Part shown: in pieces, positions 46,005 through 54,334 of the stretch
Numbering within the stretch: position 1 is the stretch's first letter
How the letters are laid out: each line of letters begins with the position of its first letter
Source of the DNA: an uncultured Treponema sp.
GTDB taxonomy: Bacteria > Spirochaetota > Spirochaetia > Treponematales > Treponemataceae
Reading direction: 5' to 3'
Length of the DNA: 64,000 nucleotides
Assembly: GCA_947178095.1 (NCBI GenBank)
Contig: CAMWWZ010000002.1
Location: 17,966-81,965 of the forward strand
Position numbers and translations under genes: made by a program
The notes under the pieces: model-generated
What the model was told of the DNA's origin: nothing
The model's database searches: none
What the model saw: only the letters and a program-made list of their open reading frames with translations

Positions 46005-46379
46005 TTAAATTCCTTTTTTCACGCGCCTTTTTTGGTCATGCGGAAACGCAGCATTATTCTGATTTTTCAAATATTCGCGCAATTCTTTTTCAATGTGAAG
46101 CAAAAAAATTCTGTCCATCGAATCTTCGTTTTCCTGCGCGATTTTTGAAAGCTCCTCTTTTGAAATGAAAAGCAAGGCAGGATGCACGCGAAATGCGTTC
46201 GCGATTTTCACAATCAAATCGAACGAAGGCTTTGAGCTGCCTGCCTCGAGGCTGCCGATCGCGCCAGTGGAACAATCAATTTGTATCGACAAATCGCGCT
46301 GCGTCCAGTTTTTTTTCTCCCTGTAATTTTTTACGTTGAATCGAAAAGTGTCAAGAATTTCTTTGAGCAAGGCATCCAT
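46005..46379 (-). CDS. XRE-family helix-turn-helix regulator
   Basis: 124 aa. The HTH region is near residues 15-70: FRFNVKNYREKKNWTQRDLSIQIDCSTGAIGSLEAGSSKPSFDLIVKIANAFRV. The C-terminal 50 residues are charged and probably helical. It starts at 46379, where a TATACT ends seven bases upstream and no SD is present. It is divergent from the AT-rich secreted-protein genes. Repeated TTGAGCA boxes in the shared promoter region are likely its operators. Confidence 0.9.
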   Translation of the reverse strand: MDALLKEILDTFRFNVKNYREKKNWTQRDLSIQIDCSTGAIGSLEAGSSKPSFDLIVKIANAFRVHPALLFISKEELSKIAQENEDSMDRIFLLHIEKELREYLKNQNNAAFPHDQKRRVKKGI

Positions 46380-46393
46380 AAAAATCAGTATAA

Positions 46394-46479
46394 TTGAGCA
46401 GAAAATTATTTTTATTGACAATTTTGAGCAAAATATGTTATAATGTTGCTGTAATTGAGCAAGGTTAAAGATTTGCTCA
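46394..46479. promoter_or_regulatory. TTGAGCA operator array between divergent genes
   Basis: TTGAGCA occurs at 46394, 46424 and 46455, spaced about 30 bp (three helical turns), with an inverted TGCTCA at 46474. These flank and overlap the promoter at 46415-46444. They are candidate binding sites of the XRE regulator. Confidence 0.55.
46415..46444 (+). promoter_or_regulatory. promoter of the AT-rich island genes
   Basis: TTGACA, 18-bp spacer, TATAAT. It reads toward the 46506 gene; a TTGAGCA box lies in the spacer. Confidence 0.75.
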
Positions 46480-46505
46480 TTTTTAAAATTAGAAGGAGAT
46501 GTTTT

Positions 46506-47147
46506 ATGAAAAAACAATGCGCTATTTTATTTGTCATGGCCTTATTTGTATCAATCTGTTATGCAGAGAGAAATAAATATGGTTATTCTGTTTCTGCAAA
46601 ACTTTTTAACAAAGACAATATAGGTATTGCTGTTGCGAATAAAGAAATAGGATTTTGTTTTGTTTCGACCGAAAAAAGGTTTGCGATAGATCCTGTATTT
46701 GCCGAAAAAGAAGGTAAAAATATCAAATATTTTTATACTAATGCTTATTCTGTGGAGCAATTGGATAAAAGCAACTATAAGGAGACGAACTTTACAATTC
46801 CGGATAATGCAATAAAAACTTATATATCAATTGATGAAATTTTTCCCGATATTGAAGCAGAGCGTATATTTAACACAGTTTTTTTTGCTTTAGGTGGAAA
46901 TACAGGTAGAGGAAACTGGTCTGCAAAAGGAGAAATTGCTAGAGAGGAAAATGCGGCTGGTAGAAAATTAAGGAAGGTTTCGTTTAAAGATTGGCAGAAA
47001 CAGCCAACTTGTTATGCTCTGTTAAAATCAAGAATAAAATATTGGAAAAACTATGATAATGAAGTAATAGGATGGCTAGCAGAGATAGTGAAATATGAAG
47101 ATCTAGCAGGTTATGATGATTTGATGGAGTATGTAGAGCAACTGTAA
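46506..47147 (+). CDS. secreted protein of unknown function, AT-rich island
   Basis: 213 aa with signal peptide (MKKQCAILFVMALFVSICYA, then ERNKYG) and AGGAGATG upstream. The mature part has IGFCFVSTEKRFAIDPVFAEKEG, TYISIDEIFPDIEAERIFNTVFFALG and WLAEIVKYEDLAGYDDLMEYVEQL. No family recognised. Codon use is much more A/T-rich than in flanking genes, which suggests recent transfer. Confidence 0.78.
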   Translation: MKKQCAILFVMALFVSICYAERNKYGYSVSAKLFNKDNIGIAVANKEIGFCFVSTEKRFAIDPVFAEKEGKNIKYFYTNAYSVEQLDKSNYKETNFTIPDNAIKTYISIDEIFPDIEAERIFNTVFFALGGNTGRGNWSAKGEIAREENAAGRKLRKVSFKDWQKQPTCYALLKSRIKYWKNYDNEVIGWLAEIVKYEDLAGYDDLMEYVEQL

Positions 47148-47169
47148 AATACTTGTTAGGGAGATAAAA

Positions 47170-48237
47170 ATGAATAAATGCAAAATTTTATTTACAATAA
47201 TTATTGCTTTGTTCTTTATTGAATTTGCAAATGCAGAAAAAACAGCAACCGATTACTATAAAGCAGGATGTAAAGCATTAAATAAAGGAAAAATTGAGAA
47301 AGCCGAAGATAAATTTCTTGAAGCTATAAATGTTAGTCTTGAAACTGTTGATAAAGTTATATTCAGGAAGAGTAATTTTTCGACAGCTACTTTTAAGTAT
47401 GATATCGAGAAGGCAGGAGAAACAACTTCTAAGAACGATTGGAGAGTATACTACTATAAGGGACTGTTGGAAGCAAATATTATATTTGATTATAAGAATA
47501 GCAATTATGTTAGCGGAGAGATAGAAAATGTTTCAAAAGATCTCGCCATAGCAACGTTAAAAAAATCTGTATCCTTATATGATAATTACCAATCCCACAT
47601 AGTGCTATATTTTTTAGGTGTGAAAGGCGAAAGAAATAAAGCAATTCAACTAGCTCAAAATATTGGATGCAATGAAGCGGCAGGAAATATTGAGTATGGC
47701 ATTGGTTTAATATGGGAAAAAGAAGAGAATTTAGAAGAGGCTTTAGTTCATTATAAGAAATCTAAAGAGTATTTATGGAAATCTGAAACTAATGAAAAAA
47801 TAAAAAATCTGAGCAAGATTATCGAAATGATACCAAAATTAAAAGAACAGGGAATCACTTATCACGAATATGAAAAACGACAAAGACAAAGGGCTACTCG
47901 TCAAACTTGGAAAAATTTAAGCGATTTTTTATTGATGGGTAACTATGCTTCATATGTTCCACTTGAAAAAGGTGATAGAATTTCAGTTTCGCAATATTTG
48001 ATATCAATGGTTGATATCGATGTTGTGAATGGAAATTATTCATATTTGTTCACAGCAACTGGAGCTAGTTCAATTTCACAATGTGCGTATATCATAACTA
48101 AAAGACAATTGGAAATTATGCCATATTCAGACACGAATCTTGTTATGGAACCAGTTGTAATTCAGTGTGAAGGCACGGCTAGTTATAAACGTGGTGTGTC
48201 TGTTGTTAATACTTATGTTTTTAGTTTAGTGGAATAA
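47170..48237 (+). CDS. secreted protein with TPR-like N-terminal half, AT-rich island
   Basis: 355 aa with signal peptide (MNKCKILFTIIIALFFIEFANA). Residues 25-240 contain TPR-like helix pairs (ATDYYKAGCKALNKGKIEKAEDKFLEAIN, EEALVHYKKSKEYLWKSE). The C-terminal part is beta-rich (SQYLISMVDIDVVNGNYSYLFTATG). No enzyme motif is seen. It follows the previous gene by 22 bp with GGGAGATAAAA as SD and is also strongly A/T-rich. Confidence 0.78.
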   Translation: MNKCKILFTIIIALFFIEFANAEKTATDYYKAGCKALNKGKIEKAEDKFLEAINVSLETVDKVIFRKSNFSTATFKYDIEKAGETTSKNDWRVYYYKGLLEANIIFDYKNSNYVSGEIENVSKDLAIATLKKSVSLYDNYQSHIVLYFLGVKGERNKAIQLAQNIGCNEAAGNIEYGIGLIWEKEENLEEALVHYKKSKEYLWKSETNEKIKNLSKIIEMIPKLKEQGITYHEYEKRQRQRATRQTWKNLSDFLLMGNYASYVPLEKGDRISVSQYLISMVDIDVVNGNYSYLFTATGASSISQCAYIITKRQLEIMPYSDTNLVMEPVVIQCEGTASYKRGVSVVNTYVFSLVE

Positions 48238-48242
48238 AGGAT

Positions 48243-48755
48243 ATGAAAAATATGAAGACACAAATATCAGGTAAATCCATAAACATTATAACAAGTTCTG
48301 GAAATTCGTATGACTTTAAATTTATATCAAAAATTATGCCTCAGAAAAATGATGATGTAATAATACGAGAAACTGTTTTCCAATCAGATTCAGATTCTGA
48401 AAAAAACAGACACGGAAATGGTCCGTTTTGCAGTTTTAATATTGACTTAGGTAGTATTTCGGAAGGTGTTTATATTTTTTGTTTAGACAATGAAATACAA
48501 TACATAGGTGAAAGCAAAGATTTAAACAGACAGTTCAACGATGGTTTCGGCAGAATAGAGGAGATAAACACAACTACAAGAGGGCGTTCGACTAATTGCA
48601 AATTAAACCATGCAATACTAGCAGAAGCAAAAAAAGGAAAATTTTTCAATCTTTTTGTATTTGAAACAAAAGAACATAAAAAGGTGAAAAAAGAAATATT
48701 AGAAGGCTTTTTCGAAACCTATAATAGAAAACCAAAATATAATGGAAGAAGTTAG
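48243..48755 (+). CDS. GIY-YIG nuclease-like protein, AT-rich island
   Basis: 170 aa. The central segment has GVYIFCLDNEIQYIGESKDLNRQFNDGFGRIEEI, matching the GIY-YIG fold (GVY ... YIG with the following Ser and an Arg in the next helix). Then come TNCKLNHAILAEAKKGKFFNLFVFETKEHKKVKKEILEGF and an Asn near the end. Such domains cut DNA in homing enzymes, restriction enzymes and repair proteins. The role here is unknown. It ends the island transcript, 6 bp after the previous gene. Confidence 0.8.
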   Translation: MKNMKTQISGKSINIITSSGNSYDFKFISKIMPQKNDDVIIRETVFQSDSDSEKNRHGNGPFCSFNIDLGSISEGVYIFCLDNEIQYIGESKDLNRQFNDGFGRIEEINTTTRGRSTNCKLNHAILAEAKKGKFFNLFVFETKEHKKVKKEILEGFFETYNRKPKYNGRS

Positions 48756-48767
48756 CATCTTTAGACT

Positions 48768-48819
48768 AATCAACATACGCCGATGCAGAGCGTCGGCGTA
48801 TGAAACCCGTCACACGAAT
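48768..48819. repeat. palindromic element, short form
   Basis: CATACGCCGA and TCGGCGTATG form a perfect 10-bp stem, flanked by AATCAA and by GAAACCCG...CACGAAT. The same flanks and stem type occur in the element inside dus (51415-51533). Confidence 0.75.
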
Positions 48820-49234
48820 AAAACAAAAATCTTTCGGCGCGAAATTGTCAGCGGAAATCAAATAGGGGATAAAACCCTCTTGTCCGCAAAACTTGCGTTT
48901 CGCAAATAAAAGCCGCCCTTTAAAATTGTCGCTAGAATAGCGCGACAATTTTAGTGTCAAGTAAAATAGGGCAATTTTTCGTTTCGCCAAAATTTTTCTA
49001 TGTGGCGGATATTTAGTAAAATGCGGAACGGAAATTTTCGCTTCCGTTGGGGCTAGCGGCTGCACTGCTTCGCTTCCGCAAAGGGCTCCAAAAAAACTCT
49101 CGCGCTGTAAAATTCTTCCCATAAAAATTTTGCATTTGCGCATTTGGGAAAATTTGACAAATCGGATTTTTTTTACTATATTTTAATCAGAACTTCAAAT
49201 TCCAAAATTGAATTTGAGGCAAATCATAAGGAAA

Positions 49235-49260
49235 CCTCTAAAAACTTCAGTTTTTAGAGG
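49235..49260. repeat. 26-bp dispersed palindrome, copy 1
   Basis: CCTCTAAAAACT, two-base loop TC, and the exact complement. A near-identical copy in opposite orientation is at 58171. Confidence 0.85.
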
Positions 49261-49278
49261 TAACTTTGAAAACGCGAT

Positions 49279-49311
49279 GTTCTTCGTCGCGCTATTATAG
49301 CGACGAAGAAC
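49279..49311 (+). promoter_or_regulatory. hairpin in the mrp leader
   Basis: GTTCTTCGTCGC and GCGACGAAGAAC form a perfect 12-bp stem 77 bp before the mrp start. It has no T-tract, so a role in mRNA stability or regulation is possible but unproved. Confidence 0.45.
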
Positions 49312-49387
49312 TCGTCGGCACATTCGAAAAAATTGCAAAAGCAAGTTTTTCGAGGTGCCAACAAATCAAATTTGCGAGGAAAATATT

Positions 49388-50224
49388 ATGGCTGAAAACT
49401 GCGATCACAAATGCGAGGGCTGTTCAAAAGGCGGCTGCGCAGAACGCGACTTTCGCGTTTCCCCCAACGCGGAAAGCAAGATAAAAAAAGTCATCGGAAT
49501 CATAAGCGGAAAAGGCGGCGTAGGAAAGTCGCTCGTGACGAGCCTTCTTGCCTGCAAGATGACGAAGATGGGCTACCGTTCGGCGATTTTGGACGCGGAC
49601 ATCACAGGCCCTTCCATTCCGGAAAGCTTTGGCGAAAGCGACAAGCGCGCCGACGTTGTGGAAGGAAAGGATGTTTTGCAGCCCGTCGTCACTGCGAGCG
49701 GAATTCAACTTATGTCGATGAATTTCCTTTTGCAAAATGAAAACGATCCTGTGGTTTGGCGCGGGCCTGTAATTTCTGGCGCGGTAAAACAATTTTGGAC
49801 GGACGTAATTTGGAAGGACGTGGATTTTATGTTCGTGGACATGCCGCCCGGAACAGGCGACGTTCCGCTTACGGTTTTCCAGTCGCTTCCGATTGACGGA
49901 ATCATTGTCGTTTCATCACCGCAGCAGCTCGTTCGCGTCATCGTGGAAAAAGCCGTGAAAATGGCGAACATGATGAACATCCCGATTCTCGGTCTCATCG
50001 AAAACATGAGTTACGTCAAGTGCCCAGATTGCTCAAAGGAAATTTACGTTTTCGGAAAGAGCAACATCGAGGCGATTGCGAAGAATTACAACTTGCCAGT
50101 TTTGGCGCGAATTCCGATGCGGCCGGAAACTTCGGCGGCGGTGGATTCGGGCGACATCGAAAGCCTTGAAGTGCCGGAACTCGACGAGGCGGCAAAAGTA
50201 ATCGAGCACTTGCTGGCGAAATAG
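49388..50224 (+). CDS. Mrp/NBP35-family iron-sulfur cluster carrier ATPase
   Basis: 278 aa. P-loop GIISGKGGVGKS (deviant Walker A), ILDADITGPSIPESFG, FVDMPPGTGDVPLTVFQSLP and the CPDC motif (YVKCPDCSKEIYVFG) that holds a bridging Fe-S cluster in the dimer. The N-terminus has extra Cys residues (CDHKCEGCSKGGC) like eukaryotic Nbp35. It is a cytosolic carrier or scaffold for Fe-S clusters. Start at 49388 follows GAGGAAAA; the track start is 11 codons upstream. Confidence 0.93.
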   Translation: MAENCDHKCEGCSKGGCAERDFRVSPNAESKIKKVIGIISGKGGVGKSLVTSLLACKMTKMGYRSAILDADITGPSIPESFGESDKRADVVEGKDVLQPVVTASGIQLMSMNFLLQNENDPVVWRGPVISGAVKQFWTDVIWKDVDFMFVDMPPGTGDVPLTVFQSLPIDGIIVVSSPQQLVRVIVEKAVKMANMMNIPILGLIENMSYVKCPDCSKEIYVFGKSNIEAIAKNYNLPVLARIPMRPETSAAVDSGDIESLEVPELDEAAKVIEHLLAK

Positions 50225-50293
50225 AAACGCCGTTGCAAAGCGTTTCGCAATGAGCCGCGCGAAGTGATGTTTCGGCGTGCTTGAAAAACCGCG

Positions 50294-50337
50294 TTTCCAA
50301 CATTTTCAGAAATTCCGATTTTTGAAAATGTTGGAAA
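50294..50337. repeat. long hairpin between mrp and dus
   Basis: TTTCCAACATTTTCA and its complement form a stem of at least 14 bp between two convergent genes. A second GCAGCGC/GCGGCGC hairpin with five T follows. The pair is probably a bidirectional terminator; no gene lies in this 185-bp gap. Confidence 0.55.
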
Positions 50338-50409
50338 ATTGTTGCAGCGCAAAATCTTGCGGCGCTTTTTACTCTGCTGTGAAACGGCGAATTTTTTTTC
50401 GAAAAATAT

Positions 50410-51546
50410 TCACATAATTTCAATGATTCTGTCTTCAGGAACTTTTTCAAAATATGCGCGGAAATTTTCTTCGGCTTCTTCGCGCGTTCGGCTGTTAAGC
50501 ATTTTGGTTTTGATATAATGCGCGAATGAAAAATTGTCGCAGTAATATGAAAAAAATCTTTGCATGCGTGTGCGGAAAAATTCCTGTGGCTGAAATTTTT
50601 CCAAGTTTTCGATGTACTCAAGTCCGAGTTCGAGCAGGTCAATTTTACCTGTGCTGCTTTTTTCGCCGCGCCCATTCGCGCAAAAATATTTTCCCAATTC
50701 CGCGCGAAGCTGCGCGAAAATCCACGGCTTTTGCACGGCCGCGCGGCTTATCATTATTCCGGCTATGTTCGGGCATTCTTCAAAAACTTGAGTCGTGCTT
50801 TGCGCGTCTCGAACATTGCCATTGAAAATCACGTCCACGCCTTTTTGCGAAAGTCGCGCCGCCAATTCTTCTGCGAAAAATTTTCGCACCGGACGGCTCA
50901 ATTTTTCTTTTTGCGTGCGAGGGTGGAGCGCGAGTCTTTCCACGCCGAGGCTGCAAAGTTCTTCGCAGAAATTGAAAAATTTTTCGGCAGAAAAATCTTC
51001 GCCGCCAAGCCTGAGTTTTACGCTGAGGCGTTTTTTCGCGCCGCAATTTTCGATGGCCGATTTTACTTTTTCGATCATGGAAAAAGTTTCGCGTTCGTCT
51101 TTGAGCATCCATGCGATTCCTGCTCCGCTTTTTACGATTTCGGGAGCGCAGCATCCCATGTTTATGTCGATTCCGAGTCCGCCGCGTTGCGCCAAAAAAG
51201 CCGCCGCGCTTGCCATTGCGTCCGCGTCATTCGACGTGAGCTGCCACACGATTTTTTCGGGGCAAGGACCGTCCATCAAATAATATTTCTCGAAAGGTCC
51301 GCCTTGCAAAAGTGTCGGCGCGTTTATCATTTCCGTGTAATGTTCGTCTACGCCGCCAAAGCGTTCCACGATGCGGCGGAAAGCTTCGTGGCTCAAAGTT
51401 GCCATCGGACCGCAAATCAACATACCTCGACGCAAGCATCGAGATATGTTGTTCTCATAAGGTAATTGCACTCGGGTTTCATCCCCTTTATTACGATGCA
51501 AGCGTCGGGGTATGAAACCCTCCGCACGAATCAATTTTTTTTCCAT
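50410..51546 (-). CDS. dus: tRNA-dihydrouridine synthase with an in-frame repeat insertion
   Basis: 378-aa FMN enzyme that reduces uridine in tRNA. The core begins ICGPMATLSHEAFRR, where family members start almost at residue 1. It continues with DINMGCCAPEIVKSGAGIAWM (catalytic Cys), SVKLRLGGEDF, ERLALHPRTQKEK, VIFNGNVRDAQS and GIMISRAAVQKPWIF. The first six residues (MEKKLI) are separated from the core by about 37 residues encoded by a palindromic repeat. Deleting it gives MEKKLI-ICGPMATLSHE, a normal Dus N-terminus. A start inside the element (ATG 51423) is the alternative but has its SD too close. Confidence 0.9.
   Translation of the reverse strand: MEKKLIRAEGFIPRRLHRNKGDETRVQLPYENNISRCLRRGMLICGPMATLSHEAFRRIVERFGGVDEHYTEMINAPTLLQGGPFEKYYLMDGPCPEKIVWQLTSNDADAMASAAAFLAQRGGLGIDINMGCCAPEIVKSGAGIAWMLKDERETFSMIEKVKSAIENCGAKKRLSVKLRLGGEDFSAEKFFNFCEELCSLGVERLALHPRTQKEKLSRPVRKFFAEELAARLSQKGVDVIFNGNVRDAQSTTQVFEECPNIAGIMISRAAVQKPWIFAQLRAELGKYFCANGRGEKSSTGKIDLLELGLEYIENLEKFQPQEFFRTRMQRFFSYYCDNFSFAHYIKTKMLNSRTREEAEENFRAYFEKVPEDRIIEIM
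51415..51533. repeat. palindromic element inserted in frame in dus
   Basis: About 119 bp with two hairpins (CTCGA/TCGAG around GCAAGC, and ACGATGCAAGCGTCG inside a longer GGGTTTCAT...ATGAAACCC stem). The edges AATCAACATA and CACGAAT match the element at 48768-48819. It is open in the dus frame and encodes RAEGFIPRRLHRNKG and following residues. Confidence 0.8.
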
Positions 51547-51585
51547 AAAGATTTTCCAAGAAAATTTCAAGCGATTAAAATAGTA

Positions 51586-51614
51586 TAGCACAAAATATTT
51601 TTTTATGATATACT
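51586..51614 (+). promoter_or_regulatory. promoter of the CYTH gene, leaderless layout
   Basis: TAGCAC, 17-bp spacer, TATACT, then six bases to the ATG at 51621. Confidence 0.55.
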
Positions 51615-51620
51615 ATCCGA

Positions 51621-52253
51621 ATGTTCGAAGTGGAACTCAAAGCGCATGTCGCAAATCGCGCCGACGTAATCAAAAAATTGAATTCATTCGCACGCTTTGA
51701 TCGCATCATCATCAAGGACGATATTTATTTCAAACTTGAGCGTCTGGGAAAAGAACGAGTCACCGCGCGAATCCGCACCGAAGAACATCGCGCCACAGAA
51801 GATTTTTTCAATTTTACGGAGCAAAAAATAATCGAAAAAAAAACATTCCTCAATTATAAAAAAAAGGAACGGCGCACGGAATCCGACGGCAGCACAATTG
51901 AAGTGAACGACGAATATGAAACGGAAATTTCGGATGCGGAGTGTGTGAAAGAACTTTTGCTTGCAAGCGGCTTCGAAAATCATTTTTGCAAGCACAAAGA
52001 TTCTTTCGGCTGGTACGCGGAATGCCAAGGCGAATTTTTTTCGAGCGCGCATTTGGAACTTTGCGCAGTTCCGCCGCTCGGCGATTTTTTGGAAATCGAA
52101 ATACTTTCGCCGCGACAAGATGAAGAAGCGTTGCGCGAAATCAATTCGACGCTGAAATCTTTTGTCGTGAAATCGGGACTTGAGCTTCGCGACATTGAGG
52201 AAAAATATTATTCTGAATTATTGGAGTGTGCGCAAATTGAAAAGGGAAATTAA
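51621..52253 (+). CDS. CYTH-domain protein (class IV adenylate cyclase / triphosphatase family)
   Basis: 210 aa. The N-terminal EVELKAHV (ExExK-type signature) and alternating charged strands (DIYFKLERLGKERVTARIRTEE, FNYKKKERRTESDG with further acidic strands such as FLEIEILSP and a final IEEKYYSELL) form the triphosphate tunnel fold. Members hydrolyse thiamine or inorganic triphosphate or make cAMP; the residues seen do not decide which. It is cytoplasmic and followed by a DUF975 gene 48 bp downstream. Confidence 0.88.
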   Translation: MFEVELKAHVANRADVIKKLNSFARFDRIIIKDDIYFKLERLGKERVTARIRTEEHRATEDFFNFTEQKIIEKKTFLNYKKKERRTESDGSTIEVNDEYETEISDAECVKELLLASGFENHFCKHKDSFGWYAECQGEFFSSAHLELCAVPPLGDFLEIEILSPRQDEEALREINSTLKSFVVKSGLELRDIEEKYYSELLECAQIEKGN

Positions 52254-52301
52254 AATTGACGGCTGGTTAAGCGTGTCAATATTAAAATCTAGGAGGAAGA
52301 A

Positions 52302-53024
52302 ATGTTTGAACGAAAAAAATTCAAGGCGGCGGCGTTGGAGCAGCTCAAGGGAAGATGGAAAATTCCCGTCCTCGCCACGCTTTTGACTTACGTGTTGATT
52401 GGAATTTTTACCGCCGCGGTGTTTGCATTGTTTGGCTTAAATTTTTTGGCCACTGACAACGACTATTCTTTGAGCGCGCTTGGCAATAGCGGCATTTTTG
52501 TTTCGTACAGTCCTTCGCGAATATCGGAATTCTTCGATATAATTTTAAGCGGGGTCGTATTTGTTTTCTTTGTGGCGATTTTGAACGTGCACAACACGAT
52601 GTTGAAGGAAAATCGTAAGATTTATTTTTCGGATTTTACGAACGGACTCAACCAATGGTGGCAGGCGTTTCGCGGCGGGCTTTGGTTTATTCTTTGGGTT
52701 TTCGCATGGTCGCTTTTGTTTCTCATTCCGGGAATCGTGAAATTTTATTCGTATTCGATGATGTTTTTTATCATGGCGGAAAATCCCGAAATCGGCGTGT
52801 GCAAGGCGATGGAAATCAGCAAGGAACTTACGCGCGGCTACAAAGGCGAACTTTTTGTGCTTGACTTGAGTTTTATTGGCTGGTCGATTTTGGCTTCGAT
52901 TCCGTGCGGACTTGGATTGCTTTGGCTTATGCCGTATATGAATATGACAAAGACGAATGTGTATCAATATTTGAAGCAAGCGGCTTTGGACACAAACCGC
53001 GTCTCGCTTGCGGATTTTGAGTAG
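52302..53024 (+). CDS. DUF975-family membrane protein
   Basis: 240 aa with about five or six membrane segments. Typical features: ERKKFKAAALEQLKGRWKIPVLATLLTYVLIG at the N-terminus, FTNGLNQWWQAFRGGLWFILWVFAWSLLFLIPGIVKFYSYSMMFFIMAENPEIGVCKAMEISKELTRGYKGELF in the centre. This central pattern defines the family; its function is unknown. SD AGGAGG. Confidence 0.88.
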   Translation: MFERKKFKAAALEQLKGRWKIPVLATLLTYVLIGIFTAAVFALFGLNFLATDNDYSLSALGNSGIFVSYSPSRISEFFDIILSGVVFVFFVAILNVHNTMLKENRKIYFSDFTNGLNQWWQAFRGGLWFILWVFAWSLLFLIPGIVKFYSYSMMFFIMAENPEIGVCKAMEISKELTRGYKGELFVLDLSFIGWSILASIPCGLGLLWLMPYMNMTKTNVYQYLKQAALDTNRVSLADFE

Positions 53025-53043
53025 ATTTAACTTGGAGAAAATT

Positions 53044-54300
53044 ATGGAAACGAACACAGACGATTTTGAAATCGACCTTCCAAAAACCGAACAGCAAGAT
53101 GCTATGACGGAAAAGTCCGAGCCGCAAAAAAGCGATGAGGAAATTTTCGGCGGCACGTTCGAGACGGCGGAGGAAATGCAAAAATCGCGGCAGAAAAAAA
53201 ACAACTCGGAAGTTTTCGAAAAAAAAGAAAATGGCGAAACGAAAAAAAACGGCAGCGGAAAACTTTTTCTTATAATCGCGATTGTTCTTGCGGCATTGGC
53301 TTTGGTCTATGTCGTCCTCAACAAAAGCGCGATTTTTCAAAAAAATGTTCCTGCTCAGCCAAAAACTTTTCCGCAGAATCCTTCCAAAAATTCAGGCGGC
53401 AAATTTGCTGTTAAAAATTTTCATTTCGGGAATTCTTTCAAAGGAAATGTTGGTGGCGAATATGTCGCGCGGCTTTACATTCAGGGCGTGATCCAAGAGG
53501 CGAATGAAAAGTACAATCAGGAATGGCTTTTGACCACAATCGAAGGCTTGAAAGACGATCCGTATAATTTGGGAATTTTGCTGGTGGTGGATTCGCCGGG
53601 CGGAACGGTTTACGAATCGGACGAAGCGTATCTTGCGTTGCGCGAATACAAAAAATCCGGAAAGCCGGTTTGGGCGTATTTTGAATCGCTCGCGGCTTCG
53701 GGCGGCTACTACATTTCATGCGCCGCCGACACGATTTGGGCGAACCGAAACACTCTCACTGGAAGCATCGGCGTGATCGCCGGCGCTTCGGTTGACGCGA
53801 CTGGATTTCTCGAAAAACTCGGAGTCAAGGCGACAACATTCCATGCGGGCAAAAACAAAAATATGCTCAACTACAATTCTCCGCTCACCGAAGAACAACG
53901 CGCGATAATGCAAAGCATCGCGGACGACGCTTATGAACAGTTCACGGGAATCGTTGCGAGCGCGCGGCAAAAATCCATCGAAGAAATTGCCGCCATTGCC
54001 GACGGTCGCATCTACACGGCAAGGCAGGCGAAGGCGAACGGGCTTATCGATTCCATCGGCTCGCTTGAGGACGCGCAGGAAAAATTCCAAGAAAAAATAA
54101 AAAAGGATTTTGAAGACGATTCGATTTCCGTGGAATTTTTCGACTACAAATACGAATACGAGCCGCCGTTTTTCAATAAATTTTTCAGGGTGATTTCCGG
54201 CGCGAAAAATCCCGAAGCCTTGTTCGACCCGATAACGAAAGCCACGCTGGAAACTCTCGCGCCCGAAATAAAATATCCGGCGTATTTGTACAAAAATTGA
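53044..54300 (+). CDS. sppA: signal peptide peptidase SppA, S49 family
   Basis: 418 aa. Residues 1-75 are charged and cytoplasmic, one membrane segment follows (LFLIIAIVLAALALVYVVL), and the S49 protease domain covers about 130-360: LLVVDSPGGTVYESDEAYLAL, then YFESLAASGGYYISCAADTIWANRNTLTGSIGVIAG with the catalytic Ser in AASGGYY. The Lys of the dyad is not placed with certainty. It degrades cleaved signal peptides and membrane proteins. The start at 53044 follows TTGGAGAAAA. The long acidic N-terminus is unusual. Confidence 0.92.
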   Translation: METNTDDFEIDLPKTEQQDAMTEKSEPQKSDEEIFGGTFETAEEMQKSRQKKNNSEVFEKKENGETKKNGSGKLFLIIAIVLAALALVYVVLNKSAIFQKNVPAQPKTFPQNPSKNSGGKFAVKNFHFGNSFKGNVGGEYVARLYIQGVIQEANEKYNQEWLLTTIEGLKDDPYNLGILLVVDSPGGTVYESDEAYLALREYKKSGKPVWAYFESLAASGGYYISCAADTIWANRNTLTGSIGVIAGASVDATGFLEKLGVKATTFHAGKNKNMLNYNSPLTEEQRAIMQSIADDAYEQFTGIVASARQKSIEEIAAIADGRIYTARQAKANGLIDSIGSLEDAQEKFQEKIKKDFEDDSISVEFFDYKYEYEPPFFNKFFRVISGAKNPEALFDPITKATLETLAPEIKYPAYLYKN

Positions 54301-54334
54301 TTTTTCGGAGGAGGGGAGGAAAAATCCCTTCCCT

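Larger units (their letters stand above)
48820..49387. other. intergenic region between the AT-rich island and mrp, rich in palindromes
   Basis: About 570 bp without a convincing gene; the minus-strand ORF 48766-49143 reads like noise. It contains a TTTTCGCTTCCG module (about 49034) shared with 42072, the 26-bp palindrome at 49235 and a 12-bp hairpin at 49279. The last two lie in the probable leader of mrp. Confidence 0.5.

Noticed and set aside
48766-49143. 125-codon minus-strand ORF
   Set aside because: It begins without SD, spans dispersed repeats and reads as low-complexity noise.
50560-51465. 301-codon plus-strand ORF opposite dus
   Set aside because: Antisense shadow of a gene with conserved active-site motifs.
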